Positions 35,601 to 36,115 of a stretch of DNA of 36,115 bases are shown here, one piece after another (the first letter of the stretch is position 1; the number at the start of each line of letters is the position of its first letter). The translations under genes and the position numbers were made by a program. The stretch is from assembly GCA_009929615.1 (NCBI GenBank), contig SAAB01000034.1, forward strand, positions 1-36,115. The letters are read 5' to 3'. Under the pieces are notes generated by a model that did not search any database, had not been told where the DNA came from, and was given only the letters and a program-made list of their open reading frames with translations. Origin of the DNA: Clostridia bacterium (lineage in GTDB: Bacteria > Bacillota > Clostridia > Lachnospirales > Lachnospiraceae).

Positions 35601-36043
35601 AAAGCAGAGGCTGGTTTTTCCTCTGCTCTCTCAAATAATTCTAATTGTTCATTTACGGATGGTAATGGCTTTTCGTTTAAACGTATATCACTTGTTCCTT
35701 CACGATTTCCTGCGCTGAGTGGCGAAGATTGTTCGTCATCTGCACCCATCTCATCATATCGTTTTCTTTCAATTCCTCTGTCAGCCCCATTTCTGCCGAC
35801 ATTTTCTTCACTAACAACTCCTCCAGTTCCATCGCTCTGGCCTGTATCTCTGCCAGATGTTCTGTCATTTTGCCTTTCGTCAGAAGATTGTAATATTGGA
35901 TTCTGTGGTTGTTCTTCAGATAAGTTCTTCTCATCTGCGACCATCTCCCCAGTGTCACTTCTGGCTGCTCTGGAAGTGTCAGATTCGGCAGATTGTAATC
36001 TCCTACCATCGTGTATTCCGGAATTTGTCAAGCTTGTTGTCAC
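29648..36043 (-). CDS. giant methyltransferase-SNF2 helicase fusion of ICEs
   Basis: A 2131-aa protein typical of Tn1549/CTn elements. After a short N-terminus, residues about 12-122 are a Gly/Arg/Ser/Asp-rich linker lying exactly over the TnpV-like ORF in another frame. Then come the conserved GSGFVNGKMRIYEQF and FLKNEYGIGG block (about 160-200), a Rossmann methyltransferase-like domain with LEPSCGIGNFIG (near 652) and an NPPF-like GNVPFGDF (near 717), and an SF2 helicase. The helicase motifs are AHAVGAGKTFEM (near 1326), DESHF (near 1484) and QRSGRIIRQGNE (near 1817). A coiled-coil C-terminus ends the protein. The start is GTG with AGGA upstream; two in-frame stops lie just before. It is thought to process or protect the transferred DNA; this is inferred from domains. 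Confidence 0.88.
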   Translation of the reverse strand: MTTSLTNSGIHDGRRLQSAESDTSRAARSDTGEMVADEKNLSEEQPQNPILQSSDERQNDRTSGRDTGQSDGTGGVVSEENVGRNGADRGIERKRYDEMGADDEQSSPLSAGNREGTSDIRLNEKPLPSVNEQLELFERAEEKPASAFLVPQEVIDATIKGGSGFVNGKMRIYEQFQKSFSSKENADFLKNEYGIGGSSSAGGYDDYGQDHNAKGLKIYKSNVKDRPNILLNWSKVANRIEELIAADRYLNDKEKKNYPIWLEAEEVKRAEMRERNQNREILNTAPTMVAPEEPDAEEKVEIKPDNTAEYEYHLGDAVYIGSEKYEILSFDSTRVMLYDYEMPLFNKEFTREDFDRKVRENPLNDFLIVTDKEPDNEPDLAERLVEFIKDFDYYNYQDNLDVDSIDDVRDRLTDGDYVAGIAAFMNEELEDLDRESGDRATIEKLLSDLKPYMKSDDVKTNMGTMPREDYQEIVAVQNGFDSYEDMRSQGFSISDGSEKEEESKSIEPIIPAWEKKKNLKVKSFDLHPDIPISERNTFDLRNHPVEEATKKERFRRNIMAIQLLKKCESENRFATPEEQEVLSKYVGWGGIPEAFDDSNSAWGTEYLELKIVLTPEEYTAARESTLTAFYTPPAVSSAIYKAMEQMGFKEGNLLEPSCGIGNFIGMLPEAMAETKIYGVELDKVSAGIAQQLYQKSSIAAQGFEEVNVPDSFFDGVIGNVPFGDFKVLDKRYDKHNFLIHDYFFAKSLDKLRPGGVMALVTSKGTMDKENSKVRKYIAQRAELLGAVRLPNDTFKGNAGTEVVSDILFLQKRDRLIDIEPDWVHLDTSEDGIRMNSYFVAHPEMILGEMKMVSGRFGMEATCEAYEGVDLENQLEEAVQNIHAEIVEYELEDELQEDNSIPADVTVRNFSYTVLEDTIYFRENSRMSPVEVSATAQNRIKGMIGIRDAVRTLIEMQTADYPDTDIKMAQTTLNIRYDAYTKKYGLINSRANTSVFGDDSSYSLLSALEIINENGELERKADMFYKRTIKPHTPVTEVDTASEALAVSMGEKACIDMDYMQQLLDKSEEEIFNDLKGAIFLNPMYGYSDSSERKYVMADEYLSGNVREKLDIARRTAELYPEDYKINVEALEKVQPKELTASEISVRLGATWLPPEIVQQYIFKFLETPRYAQWNIKVHFSPFTSEWNIEGKSYDRGNVKANSTYGTGRINAYKIMEETLNLKDVRIFDYIEDDEGKKKAVLNKKETAIAQAKQEMIKQGFVDWVWSEPSRREKLTKLYNEKFNSIRPREYDGSHIIFNGMNPEIDLREHQKNAVAHILYGGNTLLAHAVGAGKTFEMVAASQESKRLGLCNKSLFVVPNHLTEQWAAEYLQLYPAANILVATKKDFETKNRKKFCGRIATGDYDAVIIGHSQFEKIPMSITRQRAILQQQIDELTEGIIELKRNRGEKFTIKQLEKSKKSISQKLEKLNDQSRKDDVVTFEELGVDRVFIDESHFYKNLFLYTKMRNVGGIAQTEAQKSSDLFMKCRYLDEITGGRGTVFATGTPISNSMVELYTIQRYLQYGTLVKNNLQHFDAWASTFGETVTAVELTPEGTGYRAKTRFAKFYNLPELMAMFKEVADIKTADMLNLPVPEAKFHNVAVKPSEMQKEMVESLAERAEAVRSGGVDSSVDNMLKITNDGRKLALDQRMLNEMLPDFADSKVNACVDNIHRIWSETMEKKSAQLVFCDLSTPKNDGRFSVYNDIRKKLIERGIPENEVRFIHEADTDMKKKELFQKTRKGDVRVLLGSTQKMGAGTNVQDKLVALHDVDCPWRPSDLEQRSGRIIRQGNENPEVNIYRYVTEQTFDAYLYQLVEGKQKFASQIMTSKSPVRSAEDIDETALSYAEIKMLATGNPYIKEKMDLDIQVQKLKLLKSNFLSEKYRLEDKIIKYYPQRITFLETRIAALTKDVATAKANPKPLDDRFIGMKVSDIFYAEKAEAGKAIIEACKTMTSPDPIVLGAYRGFQTKLLFNTVERSYEVKLKGETSRNVSLGEDPLGNIIRLDNGIEKFAEGLSSSEYELENTKKQYETAKQEAEKPFVHEEELKGKLARLDELNILLNMDKKENEIVGGEPDEGEREPTKKEKSNERDSR
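35677..36009 (-). CDS. tnpV: TnpV-like protein, encoded in the +1 frame within the helicase gene
   Basis: A 110-aa ORF running wholly inside the helicase gene in the +1 frame. Its sequence has the hallmarks of TnpV proteins of Clostridia transposons (Tn4451 type): DYNLPNLTLPEQPE, then RWSQMRRTYLKNN, YYNLLTKGKMTEHLAEI, the MGLTEELKENDMMRWV stretch and the ending NNLRHSAQEIVKEQVIYV. The frame is open upstream for seven codons (including PEYT just before the Met), then stops. No strong ribosome binding site precedes the ATG. Family match is strong to my eye. Whether it is still expressed, or only the helicase frame is used, is open. Confidence 0.6.
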   Translation of the reverse strand: MVGDYNLPNLTLPEQPEVTLGRWSQMRRTYLKNNHRIQYYNLLTKGKMTEHLAEIQARAMELEELLVKKMSAEMGLTEELKENDMMRWVQMTNNLRHSAQEIVKEQVIYV

Positions 36044-36067
36044 AATTCCTATTTTTTTATTTTATGT

Positions 36068-36115
36068 TTATGAAACTTGCGTCTCATTTTCTACTTTATC
36101 CACATCTTGTGCTAC
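36068..36115 (-). CDS. possible 3' end of an upstream gene
   Basis: At the right edge, 15 codons (VAQDVDKVENETQVS) are open on the minus strand and end in TAA at 36068-36070. They lie in the same frame as the helicase, which starts 24 nt later, and a second in-frame TAA follows at 36062-36064. This may be the acidic C-terminus of the preceding ICE gene. The fragment is too short to identify and could be chance. Confidence 0.3.
   Translation of the reverse strand, partial: VAQDVDKVENETQVS

Noticed and set aside
1-36115. Integrase, excisionase or attachment sites
   Set aside because: No recombinase gene and no convincing flanking direct repeats were seen, so the ends of the element are outside this window.

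Overview
The window reads as part of an integrative and conjugative element (ICE) of the Tn1549/CTn type from a low-GC Gram-positive bacterium. A gut Clostridia/Lachnospiraceae host is the most likely. The reasons are the AT-rich sequence with strong AGGAGG-type ribosome binding sites, the Firmicutes-type conjugation gene set (MobC, relaxase, PcfB, VirD4, PrgI, VirB4, sortase B, two-domain wall hydrolase), and the absence of rRNA, tRNA or housekeeping genes. Every supported gene is on the minus strand, so the logical order runs from right (about 36,100) to left (1).

Right part, 29,500-36,115: a 2131-aa fusion of an N6-adenine methyltransferase-like domain and an SNF2-type helicase. Its hydrophilic N-terminal linker overlaps, in the +1 frame, a complete 110-aa TnpV-like ORF. 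A tiny 34-aa ORF follows. Middle right, 24,370-29,511: DUF5688, DUF3991/TOPRIM and DUF4314-DUF3846 proteins, then a structured 131-bp gap that is the best oriT candidate, then mobC, the relaxase and PcfB. Middle, 16,160-24,365: an ArdC-like protein, a 67-aa conserved protein, the VirD4 coupling ATPase, a VirB2-like pilin candidate, VirB6/TrbL, PrgI, the VirB4 ATPase, a class B sortase and a DUF2179-type membrane protein. At 14,390-16,147 lies a membrane-anchored lysozyme/CHAP wall hydrolase. Together these nick the DNA, couple it to the pore, open the cell wall and transfer the strand.

Left part, 62-14,177: a complete type 1 BREX phage-defence operon with its own near-consensus promoter (TTGAAA, 17 bp, TATAAT). 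The order is a small XRE-family regulator, brxA, brxB, brxC, pglX, an additional unrecognised 282-aa gene, pglZ and brxL. The genes are nearly contiguous or separated by 10-16 nt, so they look like one transcript. A cluster of hairpins separates the conjugation operon from the BREX cargo.

The most noteworthy points are the tnpV/helicase overlapping genes, the extra helical protein inside the BREX core, BREX carried as ICE cargo under an XRE regulator, and the candidate oriT. Family names rest on motif recognition by eye; no database search was run. The first 61 bases hold no gene I can support. The only other gene-free gaps are 14,178-14,389 and 26,850-26,980, both described below.
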